NCBI GenBank assembly: GCA_030549495.1
Contig: JAUIRK010000751.1
Span: 248,001-312,000 of the forward strand
Reading direction: 5' to 3'
Length of the DNA stretch: 64,000 nt
Origin: Nectonema munidae
Lineage: Eukaryota; Nematomorpha; Nectonematoida; Nectonematidae
Shown: one piece after another, positions 11,434 through 22,200 of the stretch
How the letters are laid out: each line of letters opens with the position of its first letter
Numbering within the stretch: the first letter of the stretch is position 1
Notes under the pieces: model-generated
The model's database searches: none
What the model saw: the letters and a program-made list of their open reading frames with translations, nothing else
Told to the model about the DNA's origin: nothing
Position numbers and translations under genes: made by a program

Positions 11434-12749
11434 GGGTTTTTCATTCAATAGTCATAATATTGCAATCATTAGTGTTATCTTTGCAATCAATAGTCATATC
11501 GTTGCAATCAATAATCATATCGTTGCAATCAGTTGTCATATGCTTGCAATAATTAGTGATCTGTATTAAAATTTTTTAAGTCATTACTCTTTCATCATCT
11601 TTGACAATTCCTCTTTTATTTCTTATTCCCCTGTTTTTAATCCTATCATCATTTTTAATGAATTTAAAAACCTTTTCTATGCCTAAAACTACTCGTAAGC
11701 AAGTTTCAAATGAACTCAAAAATTCGGTAATGGAAAGATTAAATTATGGATAATTAATACATTGCCAGTATCTCTATAAACCTTGCATTGCATCAATCAA
11801 CTGTCACAAAAATTATTTTTCAATGGGAAAAAACAGGATCGTTTAATAACAAGAAACGGAGGTGATCACTGGTCTAAACTCAAAGAAGAAGGATAAGTTT
11901 AAAATTCAATTATGGGTTGACGAAGAACGATTGTTTACTCAAGCTTTAAGAAAGAGTCATGAAAGAATTAATAAAAGTAAGCAATATCACTATTGATAGA
12001 TGCCTTAAAACTTTTCATTACTCACTCCAAACTGTTGTTCTTGTACCGGAAAGAAGAAATTGCTTAATTACAGTCGAAAAAAGAAAAGAATACGCTGCAA
12101 AATTTAGATATTTGGAAGCTGAAACTAGACACCAACTTTTGTTTTTATTGAAGGACTTGGTTTTTCCTTTTCACCCAGACCAAAGAAAGTACGTGCTTAA
12201 AAAGCTTTTTCGCCTTATGTTGCTGTTCCTAATGCAAGAAGCGGAATCATTTCTGTTATTGCAGCAATGAATAAAAATGAAATGCTTTTTCACAAAATTT
12301 GTGATGCAATAGGGGAGAAGTTTTCAAAAATTCTCTTCTTGAAATTAAGGATTCGTGTGCTAATAAGACTTTTTTTTGCACTTGATAATGTAAGAATTCA
12401 AAGGACTAAAAGATTTAATTAACAAGTTTTATTAAATTTCATCAGATGATTGTGATTGTTTGTAATGTAATGCTTGAATATGTTTCGCCATCAGAAAAAA
12501 CAAAAATTATTTTAAAGTAAAAATTAAATGTTTTTTAAAATTTGTTTCCTGATTTTCTAAATTACTAATAAATTTAGTTACAATCTTAAACATTTAATTA
12601 TCTCATTATTAATATATTTCTTACATATAATGAAAAGTTATGGCTAATTATTGCAATGATATGACTGACTATTGCTTGCAAAGGTAGTACTAATGGCTGC
12701 AAACACCTAACTAATCTTTGCAATAAATTGATTATTGAACGAAAAATTC
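11434..12749 (+). mobile_element. Tc1/mariner-type transposon with subterminal repeat arrays
   Basis: Imperfect inverted ends of about 25-33 bp (left GGGTTTTTCATTCAATAGTC, right inverse GAATTTTTCGTTCAATAATC) lie inside TA dinucleotides at 11432-11433 and 12750-12751, as expected for this superfamily. Inside the left end, a 20-22 bp unit close to TTGCAATCAATAGTCATATC repeats about five times (11440-11560). The right end carries degraded inverted copies (12640-12740). Between them is a decayed transposase. The whole element is about 1.3 kb. Confidence 0.85.
11679..12420 (+). pseudogene. Tc1/mariner transposase, decayed
   Basis: An ATG at 11679 begins MPKTTRKQVSNELK, followed in broken frames by a helix-turn-helix containing HQSTVTKIIFQWEKTGSF. 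The ORF at 11959-12270 carries STIDRCLK-like and LVPERRNC segments and then the block that normally holds the first catalytic Asp (here KDLVF in place of a DEVGF-type motif). A shifted frame gives SPYVAVPNARS and AAMNKNEMLFHKI, then FALDNVRIQRTKR near 12375, which contains the second Asp. The third acidic block is missing. Several stops and shifts make it inactive. Its repeat-bearing ends show it belongs to the surrounding element. Confidence 0.85.
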
Positions 12750-12751
12750 TA

Positions 12752-13507
12752 ATAAAATTGAAATTCAAATTGAAATAAGGTTTCTATTCCGATCTTTTCG
12801 AATTTGCGCTTCTAAGTGTACACCCGTTCATTTTTATTTTACACCTCTTCTTACACTCCATCCTTCTTTTAGAGGGCAAACACGGTTTATAGATTTTTCA
12901 TTTCTTTGAATCCTTTTTCTTATTCTACAGCATTTTTCTAATTTTTGTATAATTTTGATCTTTTTCTTTCCTATTTTTATAGAATTTCTCTGCACCTATT
13001 AAAAAAGTATTTTTATTTATACAATACTTTATCCATGGTCTTCCTCGAACCTTTTCTTGGAATATTTTCTTCTATTTTTCTAGGCTCATGCTTATCGAGT
13101 TTTGTCTGAGCTTCCTATTCAAAGTTAATCAAAATTCATCTTAACTATATCTAGTAGAAAAGAACATTTTAATTAGCCTGCATTTAAAGACAGATTTAAA
13201 TATTATTAAGTACCGATGTTCTGATTCCTTCTGTAAATTCATTACCTGATTTTTCATTTGCATTTGCAGCAATTTTTAAAGTTTTTCTATAATTTATCAC
13301 TTTCAAATCATAGATAAATTTCAATCTCATTTAAATTTTCAGAATTTTTAATATTTCAAAGCGTTAGCTATTAACGCGGATATAGAAGAGTTAATCAAGT
13401 TAAGTGAACATTCAAAGGAAGAAAAAGCTAACTTAAATAGGTGACATACAGCAGTTAAATTTGACTAAAAGTTGAAACCATAATTTCAAACAAGGAATGT
13501 TAGGGGT
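12752..13507. other. Intergenic DNA with one weak exon-like patch
   Basis: A charged 26-codon frame (ALAINADIEELIKLSEHS ...) at about 13357-13431 ends at a consensus AG/GTGACA donor. It has no recognisable family and no clean acceptor upstream, so I do not annotate it as an exon. The rest is featureless. Confidence 0.35.
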
Positions 13508-13690
13508 CATTGGGCGCTAAATTTTAACTATCAGATTACTCTTCTTCAAGGCGAAAAGAAAACATATGATGTATTTGTCAAGCCATATCTATACAGATTA
13601 CATTTTCATGAAAGAAAGTATTATGAATGTTGTCATATTTTTTTGGGGTAATGAAAAAATTTTTAGGGGGGCTTGAGAAATAGTTGGGGT
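13508..13690 (+). repeat. Interspersed repeat, copy 2
   Basis: Direct copy of the 1565-1745 repeat, about 12 kb away in the same orientation. It begins TTGGGCGCTAA and ends in GGGGGGCTTGAG. The flanks differ from those of copy 1, so this is an interspersed element, not a segmental duplication. Confidence 0.7.
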
Positions 13691-14837
13691 GAAAATTTAA
13701 TCAAATATCAAACAAATAGGAGATTTAAAGTGAAGACAACTTTCATATTTAGAAGTATTCATTGCTAATAGAATTGGAATTTAAGAAGTATCAAATCTCC
13801 AAAGATTCAAAAGTTATATTTTACACTTAAGAGATCATAAGAATGCTGTTGATGTCTTGAAAAATGTAAAGATTTTGCAAAAATCCTCAAACTCAGCTCT
13901 TTCCACCTCTATTCTCAATTCCTCTTTCAAAGAAACGCTAAAAAGTTTATTAATAGATGGGTAAGCAATAAGCATACATATTATATACTTAATACACATA
14001 TTAACAAAAGAAGCCCATGTTTCAAGAAGATGCGCAAAATAGATTACTGCTATGAAGTAACCAAAATTTCATCACAAAATCTGAGATAGTGAAGAGAAAT
14101 GTGGAGGAGAAAAACTACTCAAAACTTAACAAGATTATACAATTGAGGGGAGATGAAGAGATAATTTATAAAGTAAATTTGTAATTTACAAATCGTCTTC
14201 AAAGATACGCTTAAAATGTTTGAATGGAGTAACAAATGAGAAATGTATGCAACTATGCTTGAAAAAAGAAAATGCAAAAATATGAACGTAAAATTTTAGA
14301 ATTGGCTTTTCAGGTATACATTTAAATTTTAAAAGGGTTTGAGTAAATAAATTAAACATTTTTTCAATTCGTATTATGATATCACAAGAAGAAGAAGAAG
14401 ACACAAACGAAAACGAAATTTAATGAATGAATAGAAAATTATTATTTTATCTGGATAAAACGTGCATATCAACAAATGAGAATAAAATGTGGGATTAGTT
14501 ACATCCAGCAAAAGTTAATGTATATGATTAAATGGAATAATGTGATAATATAAATCCATACAAATTTAAAATTAACTTTACAGTCACAAATAAAAATTTT
14601 GTTCAATATAAGCCAACTTGGAACAAATTACTGGATAAAAGCAGAATCTTATGGATTTTAAGACAAAATAGTGAAAAATAATAGAAGTGATGGAAGCAGA
14701 AAAAAGATAAAAAAAATCTCACTATAAATTTATATAAAAGTAATGAAATGACATAATTAAGATATGGGCTAAATGAGAAGAAACTAGGTTTATTCTTCTG
14801 CATTTAAAATGTTAAGATTAAAATAAAAAAAGTCACC
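13691..14837. other. AT-rich DNA without recognisable genes
   Basis: Frames of 66-72 codons on the minus strand (14186-14404, 14603-14803) are low-complexity and match nothing I know. The stretch is purine-rich on the + strand, more weakly than the skew seen at 3.4-5.0 kb. Confidence 0.45.
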
Positions 14838-14995
14838 CCAGTTGCGAGACTCTAAGTACAGGAAGGAAGGGGTGGTGGGAGGGGGGGGGGTGTAAAACTG
14901 AGTTTAATGGGGCCTTAACTATAAGAAGGTGTATACACTTATACGTTTCAATGGAGTTCCAGGCGGCAAAATAAACCCGTTTAACTTTCTCTATT
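14838..14995 (-). repeat. Dispersed repeat shared with 6855-6975
   Basis: Read on the minus strand, GGTTTATTTTGCC, AAGTGTATACACC and CCCATTAAACTCAGTTTTAC line up with the + strand at 6880-6970. A 10-base G run sits in the middle. The flanks do not match, so this is a dispersed family. Confidence 0.6.
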
Positions 14996-16029
14996 TACTG
15001 GAATTGTGAAAGCTGAAGAAATTGTTGTTAAGAATCCCAGAACCATAGGGAAATTTAATAGTCTATCCTCTCTTTTTACAATCTCATCTCGACCAAAACG
15101 AAGTAAGGTTGGTTAGATCTTTGAGTTGGATACCACAAATTCTCGGGATCAGCATCAGGCCTTCTTTCTTTATAGTTTAACAGAAGCTGCGCAATTACGC
15201 CTTCCCGCTGAAAACACTCCAAGGTACCTTTACCTCTGACGTCTCGAGAATTGTCAACTTAAGTCACGCTTAATTTCGAATTTGCTAAATTTCTTACACA
15301 GAATTTTCATTCATTGATTAATACTAGCGAACTTCAAAAATGTCAAGCTACAGTAGGCGATTTAAATCATTTAAATGAACTTTTTTTGTTTGGAAATTTA
15401 ATATTCATGGAAGAACAGATGCAAAACATTTTTCAATGAGATGATATCTTTTTTGAGATTAGTTAATTTTCTATCTATAAAGATGTATACTTGGAAGCAA
15501 TCATAAGCCGATTTCTTTATTCCCATTTTAAATTCCAATATATTCGAAAGCATATTTCTATCTGTACTATCAAAAACTGCACTTAAATCGTTTGGATATA
15601 TGCACTATTTTTTGAAAGAATACTGCAAAAATTTCAGTGCCACACAGGGCAATAGTTTTACTGACTTCCTTTCCCCTACATACTCCAACCATTTTGTTTA
15701 GTGCCTGTGCTTAGTTGATTTTTTTAATCATTAGAGAACGTTTAAATAACATGTTTAAAGAATAATCTTACAAAATCGGTTACAAGTTTCATATTATATA
15801 ATTACATCGTTTTCTGGTCTATTCGCAAAAAAGCAACTCGCACCAAATCACTTTTACCAACTCATCCCAATTATTTTTTAATTAATTAGTTGGTTTTTGT
15901 TTAGTTAATTAGTTATAAAGTTAGCTGATTGGATAGTTGATTAACTTGAGTTGGTATTACAAAGGGGCGACTTGGTTGGGGTGAGTTGGCTGGTGCTAGT
16001 TGGTTTTGGTGTGAGTTGACTGTGTAAAC
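14996..16029. other. Intergenic DNA with a TTAGTTGG-type degenerate repeat
   Basis: No gene is supported. 15880-16020 is built from loosely repeated TTAGTTGG/TTAGTTAA words. A 28-codon frame at about 15148-15222 (SRDQHQAFFLYSLTEAAQ...) ends at AG/GTACCT and looks slightly coding, but has no family match. Confidence 0.4.
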
Positions 16030-16346
16030 CAGGGGTCGGCAAAGTGGTCGATATCGACTCCTGGTGGTCCATAGCAGATCTTTAGGGGTTGATAAGATAG
16101 AAAAACCTACCAAATTGTTCTATGATATTTATAGTAGTAATAAATCTCCTTTTTCTTTTAAAACATAGTTTAGCACATTGTATAGTATAGAAAACATGAA
16201 ACATTTTGGGTTTCTATTTCTCTCTTAATTGTTGACATTGATTAATGCTTTTATGAAAGATTTCTATGTGGGGTGGGATGTGGGTCGATGTGAAGACAAA
16301 TGTTCTATGAAGGGGTCGATGGGTAAAAAAAGTTTGCCGATCCCTG
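16030..16346. mobile_element. hAT-type MITE with perfect 8-bp duplication
   Basis: Inverted ends CAGGGGTCGGCAAAGT and its near-inverse AGTTTGCCGATCCCTG enclose 317 bp with no coding content. GTGTAAAC is duplicated exactly at 16022-16029 and 16347-16354. This is a non-autonomous hAT copy. The intact duplication suggests it is fairly young. Confidence 0.93.
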
Positions 16347-16354
16347 GTGTAAAC

Positions 16355-16971
16355 CAATTACATCACATTTTTGTCTTTTACTAAGAGAAAAATTTTAATG
16401 CCACCCTCAAAATTTATCTTTATCAAATGAGATGGTAATTTTATGTTTTCTCTCATTTCTTACGATGAACACGTATTGCACAATATTTATATTTTTTATA
16501 TTTGCCGCTCCAAAGAAGTATTAACCGCGGTAAAAGGAAAAAATGGCGTTTGCTGCATCATACCTTTTTGCAGGAAATGATCATTACAATCGCAGCATGC
16601 TGTCTACGCAAAGCTTTCTTCTACGACTTCATTGCTTATTCGTAGTTCCATATACAAATGAAAACCCATATGGGATGTAGAAGCTTAGGAATTTTAAATA
16701 TTACTCGATTATTAGGCTTGTTATTTTAGTTTTCAATATTTTTTACATCTATCTTTACTGAAATGGTTCAAATTCACTGTTCAACATTTTTAAGTCAATT
16801 TTGATGTGCTGATCACGAAAATAAAAACGAAAACTTTCCATGACGTCACAATTTTTTGTAAATTTGAATTAAAAAAATATCATATGTACTGTTATTTTAT
16901 TCAAAAGTTGAAAAAGCTAGGGAAGTAAAAATTGATTCATTCATGGAAAACAAGATAAAATGGTAAGTTTT
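16355..16971. other. Non-coding spacer
   Basis: No gene, repeat copy or structured element was recognised between the hAT MITE and the 3' end of the minus-strand multicopy gene remnant. Confidence 0.4.
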
Positions 16972-18689
16972 TTAAGCCCTCTTATTTCTTTTTCTTTTAT
17001 ATGAAGTTTCTGGGAGCTCTCTTTTTAGGTTCCAACAGAAATCAGCTAGCATAGCTGGGCTCCATTTTCCTTTGTATCTGGTTTCCATCATGCAATTTGC
17101 TGATGTAACCTTTCTTCGTCTTCATCACTCACATCTGCTGCGTTTTTCGGGAAAAAGGATAGGTGCGAGTGCAAGAAATGTAATTTCAAGGACATTTTAC
17201 ATCCTTGTTTGTGGTAGGAATCAATTAAGCTTTCAACCAAGATTTCCCTCTGAGATTCTTGATGTTTTCCTAAAAGGCCATTGCAAATATTTTTGAACGA
17301 AAGCCAGGCATTCAGCTCCTTTTCATCCATTTGTAATTCAAAATGTTGATCAAAAAATAGTTTGCGTATTTGAGGGCCTACAAATATGCCTTCTTTGATT
17401 TTCGCATCACTTATTTTTGGGAAAAGTTTTTTCAGGTACAAAAAACAGGGCTTTTCATGATCAAGGGCCTTTGTGAATTGCTTCATTAGCCCTAGCTTTA
17501 TATGCAAAGGTGGTAAAATAACATTTTCTTTTTTAACTAGCGGTTGATTTATAACATTGCAAGATCTCAGTATAATGCAATCCCTCGGTGGCCATTCTGT
17601 ACGAACATAATGTTCGGCTCTGGCTCGGCTATCCCATTTGCACAGGAAGCACATGAATTTAGTATAACCTGTTTGAAAACCATTCAAAATTGCAACTACT
17701 TTTAGATCAGCGCAAATGAGCCATTCGTGATCTGAGTAATTTTTTTTTTTTTCAAAATGAAAGCCAAATTTTCGTAAGTCTCTCTTAAAATTATAGAATG
17801 TGCTATAGGAACTGAAGGCAGTTTGTTTCCTATGTGTAACAAAACTGCCTTTATACTATAAAGAGAGACATCGATGAAAAACCTCCATTCTGTGGCCGCA
17901 TACTTTATTTCAAGAGCGTTGAATAGCCCTGCAATGTTGTTACAAAATGTAAAATTGTTCTCTAAAGAAAAAAAACTTCTTCAAGTCTTCAGAGCGCTTT
18001 TTGAATGCCGTCACGCAAACATCACTTTCAACTAAATTCCATTCTTGAAGTCTAGAAGCGAGAAGCTGACTAGACTCTTTGGTAAGTTTAAGGTCCCGAA
18101 CAAAATCACAAAGGCGAGATTGATTGACAAATAAAGGTTTTTTTTCTGAACAAGCTGGGGGTGAGAAAGTGATACCTTGTGTTTCGGAATCATCAATTGA
18201 GTCATCGCTTTCAGAAGAGAACGTTAGTGGTGTATTTGGTACTGGTATATGTTCAGAATGGGGTACCGGTCTTATGGCTGAATCCAAACTAGGGTTCACG
18301 AATCCTTTCTTTCCTTTTTTGTTGCAACCTATATAAAAAAATAATATTCTGTTTTAAATAAAAGCAACATAAACTAGAAAATCATAAAAACTAACCATCA
18401 ATATTAATGATGCAAAAGTTACAATCTGATGAATGATCCTTGGGTTCACGCCTACGCCAAAGCCTAAACCTTTTCCTTTACCACAAACCCATGAGGATAG
18501 AGCACTCGAGCATTTAACGTAGCAGATGTGAGGAGCCCAGTTTTTATCCTGATCTCCGACTTCACAGCCAAAATAACTTTTATAAAGCCTTTTAACTCTC
18601 TGAGTGATTCTCTTCTTGTATTTATTGAGAGTTAGCTCTCCGCAAATGAAACAAAATTTATCAGCTGAATTTTTACAATTCCTTGGCAT
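16972..18689 (-). pseudogene. Multicopy arthropod zinc-binding protein, decayed copy
   Basis: Read 3' to 5', an ATG at 18689 opens MPRNCKNSADKFCFICGE, then YFGCEVGDQDKNWAPHICYV and a C..C pair (SSDCNFC), a probable zinc-binding module of about 100 aa. A 67-nt intron (18329-18395, GT..AG on this strand) separates it from the second part, with PSLDSAIRPVPHSEHIPVP and LCDFVRDLKLTKESSQLLAS. After that come EWRFFIDVSLYSIKAVLLHI, WLICADLKVVAIL, CFLCKWDSRARAEHYV, LPPLHIKLGLMKQFTKALD, IKEGIFVGPQIRKL, MSLKLHFLHSHLSFFP and WSPAMLADFCWNLK. It closes at a TAA at 16972. I recall this layout from uncharacterised multicopy proteins in insect and arachnid genomes; their function is unknown to me. Frame slips near 18455, 17965 and 17100 disable this copy. 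Copy number in such genomes suggests a mobile origin, but I see no terminal repeats. Confidence 0.7.
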
Positions 18690-18719
18690 TATTCTCAGTA
18701 TATTATAAAAATGTTTCAA

Positions 18720-19117
18720 AATTCTACAAAAAAGTTAGAAAAAAGTTTTTTTATGAAAAAAATGAAAGAAAAAATGACAAAAAAAAAATTCGTGTGTAGA
18801 AATAGAAATTTTCAAAGTGTACTATTTTTCAAATCAACTATTTACGCAGAACTGGAGGGTATACCAAAAAAACCATTATGATTTTCGTATTCTACACAAA
18901 ATTTCAATCGGAAAATGATAATCTGGTTGCTGTATTTTTTCATCGTCGGTCAATAACAGATAATATTAAAAGAGAAATTTGTATACTAAAAAAGGGGTAA
19001 TTAATTTAGCTGAGAGTCAAGATTCTTCTATATCCCCCACGAGTTTCATATTAAACGTCAGATAAAACCGAGAGATCTGATAGTCCAAATTTAAAATAAT
19101 ATTTTTTTCTAATTTAG
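18720..19117. other. Spacer or GTF2H4 intron sequence
   Basis: The stretch lies between the minus-strand multicopy remnant and the first recognised GTF2H4 exon. It ends in a good polypyrimidine/acceptor (TTTTTTTCTAATTTAG). No preceding exon was found in it. Confidence 0.4.
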
Positions 19118-19211
19118 GCCCAAGTCAATTAGTTTTGCTAAATGTTCCTCACAGGACAAAAATTCCAAAGATATTTCATTTTTATCAAACTACGCCAATG
19201 AAAGATGGGAG
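19118..19211 (+). CDS. GTF2H4: GTF2H4 exon (YANERWE region)
   Basis: Begins after TTTAG and ends before GTAAGA. The reading frame gives [19 protein letters not shown], matching the DKYAEERWE region of p52. It enters with two nucleotides of a codon supplied upstream and leaves at a codon boundary, compatible with the next exon across a 69-nt intron. Confidence 0.8.
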
Positions 19212-22200
19212 GTAAGAGAATGATGAATTTATTCAGTCTTTCTATTTTCGCCAACTTATTCGATGTACGCTTATGATTAGTCGGTTTTGCGATATATGGT
19301 TGGCTCTCCTGGCAGTGGTCAAGCAGTGTCAAAGGAAACAAAGCAAATTCTATTAAGCGCTTCTTTAGTCAGTGTGGATTCAAAGTGACATTTTTTGGTT
19401 GAATCTGCTTTTTTTTGTGATCGTTATATTACTTAATTTTAAAGTGTAGACTAATAATGCTCATAACTGTAATCTTAATTTAAATTGGCTAAAACTCAAC
19501 AAATGCTATTCGATGCTTTTGTAATGTTCTAATTCTTCTTTCTCATTACCTTTCGTGACCAGTGTATCATATATGATACATAAACAATTTTACCTTCGCC
19601 TGCTTTTTCAAATAGTTTTGTATATGAATCTTCTGCTTTTTAATAAATATCGTCTGATTTTTCTGGTCACGAAAGGGTTATAATTTAATTCCATAATGTT
19701 ACTGAATTTAATTTAAATATTTTACAAAAAACGTCCAGTGCTTTTACGTTTCTTCAAAGAATGTTTATCCTTTTATCTTTGCTGTATTCAAAGGTGAGGA
19801 GAGAAGGAAAAACTTTAAGAAAAAATTCATTTCTACGTATACTGAAGTTTTGGATTGATGAAGTGCTGATTTTAACGAAAGTTGCTGTGATTTATCTATA
19901 CCTTTAATTACAAAATTATTTCTTAAAATTGCAAAGCTAAATTAAATAAAATTCTGCTTTTAGTTTTTCCGAATGCCTTGTCTTAAAAATAATTGTATTT
20001 TTATTCGGATTTAAATATAGCAATTCCAATTGTTATCCGTATATGATTTTTACTGAAATGATTTAGTTTTGCTGCAATCACTTGCAAATAAGATGTTTCT
20101 CATAAAAAAAATGAAATCTTATTCATTTTTTTTGATTATTTAGCCAAGAAGTAGCTATTACGAAGTTGGGATTTCAATTCCTTCTAACGGAGAGGAAGAA
20201 GCAAGTTTTTTGGTATTTGAATCATTACTTTGAATCTTTGATGGTATTTTTCTGATTTAAAAAAGAGTGGAAAGCTAAATTTTTTATTTTTCCCCCAATC
20301 AAGGATTCGCCCACAGAATTGATACAAAATGTCTGTTTCCTCCTCTCCCTTGTGTATATGGAATTAGGAGAAGTTTGCTTTGAGTATTTGTCTTTGCTTG
20401 ACGCGTGATCACTAACCTCTCCTACCTTTTCTTCTTAGGATTATCGCAGTGATGACATGAGTCCTACGGTGCAATCATTTTTACAAAATCTTCGTCAAAT
20501 TGGATTAGTATATCAGAGAAAGGTTCTTCGAAAATTGAATTTTAAATACACATTTAATTAAAGATTTGTTGTAGACATCAGGGGTGCCAAGCGGCCCTCG
20601 TGATCATAGGAGTCTAACATAAGGGGTAGGAATAGGAGTCGTTATCTAATGGAATTTTGAAGTCTGAGTCGAAGCTATATTTCAACAACGTGCATACAAA
20701 TAATAAAATAAATAGGTTTAATTTTTGTTGAACCTAGTACTAAGACACTTTTCTGACAATTTTTTATGATTTTTATTTGAATATCAATTTTTTATTGACT
20801 ATCTTTAAGATGGTGTGCAGTTACGGACAAAGTGCTAACAATTGCGGGGAGAGGAGGGGGGGGGTAACAAAATGTCGATGGAAAAAAGGAAAAAATCTGC
20901 GAAAAAAGGCGGAAAGAAAAAAAATCCGTTTTCGTGAAATCTATTTTTTTTTTTATTTTAGTTTGAAATTTTAGAGGGAAGATTTTATCTATAAGATATT
21001 TGTGTTTGATTTTTATTTCAAATATATAAAATTGCCCTTTCTAATATCCCTCTAAAGAAACGTTTCTGAATATCTTTTCAAAGCATAGCTTGTTTTTCTC
21101 CATTTTTAGGTTGAGTGAATTTAAAACCCAAAAACTTTAATTCATCGTTTTACATTTTTTTTAAATTTTATTCATCTAATTTAAGCGTAATTAATTTTTT
21201 CCAAAATATTGCGCTTTCATACTTGCTGTACTTTTTTTATGACGTTATCGGGGATAATTTGTTTTAGCATATCATATCTCAATTTCTTTGTCAATATTTT
21301 CAGTTAGAAGCTTTGATGCTGCTATTTTCACTTTTGAGTTCGTGATGTCGAGATTGTGTATAGAGTATGGGGTTCATTTATGATAGCAGTTATGCGTATT
21401 AGAAGTTTATTACAAGATTACTTAACGTGTTCTGTGAGAGCTTTTTAGGGAACTAAAATCCTGTTAAAATAAAAACGTATTCGTATTTAATTTGGGTATT
21501 CGCATAAATATTTGACATATTGACATGGCTTTTTGCTACTGTTGAGACGAATGTTTTACGAGTCATTTAACTGTATTATCTGCTATACAATTGTTGTTTT
21601 TATTACCTCTCCTTCTAATTTTTTGAACTTCTTGGGGCACAAAAAATGATTTGTGAGATTCTAAAATTATTTTTCATATTTCGGGCGATCTTTCGCTAAA
21701 TATGTCAATAATATGGAATTTTTAATTTAACAAAAACTTAGTGCAAACATGCAGACTGCGAAGTCGGAACAAAAAAGAGCAACTGTGACTGCAACGCTAT
21801 TTTTCCTCTTCGAACTGCGACTTCATTCCTAACACAACTTGTTTTGCATTATGGTTTTAATCAAGACTTACAAGAGCTATGCTGCACTTTAGTTTGGGTG
21901 GAACTACACTTCCTAACGCTTTATTTTGTTTTTGTCTTTATGCACATTTTTTCCAAGTTAATAGAACAACTTAAGCCAAGTAATAAGAGACATGTGATAT
22001 AAACATGACACTAAAACATAAAACTGCAAATTTATTAAATTCTACATACATATTTTTGCTAGTAAAATACATAACACTGGCCAACAGAAATTTATAGATT
22101 CATTCTGATACTTTTTCTTAACTAATTCTGATGTTTTGAATTGAAATCTAGAGTCAGAATTTTTCCGCGGCCTTCACATTTTTTACAATCCAACATTTTC

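Noticed and set aside
11440-11560. CRISPR-like regularly spaced short repeats
   Set aside because: The units are degenerate, nearly contiguous, lie inside transposon ends and are mirrored at the other end; this is eukaryotic DNA.
13357-13431. Exon-like charged patch ending in AG/GTGACA
   Set aside because: No acceptor without an in-frame stop and no homologous family recognised.
15148-15222. Exon-like patch SRDQHQAFFLYSLTEAAQ...
   Set aside because: Does not match p52 or the F-box gene and lacks a convincing acceptor.
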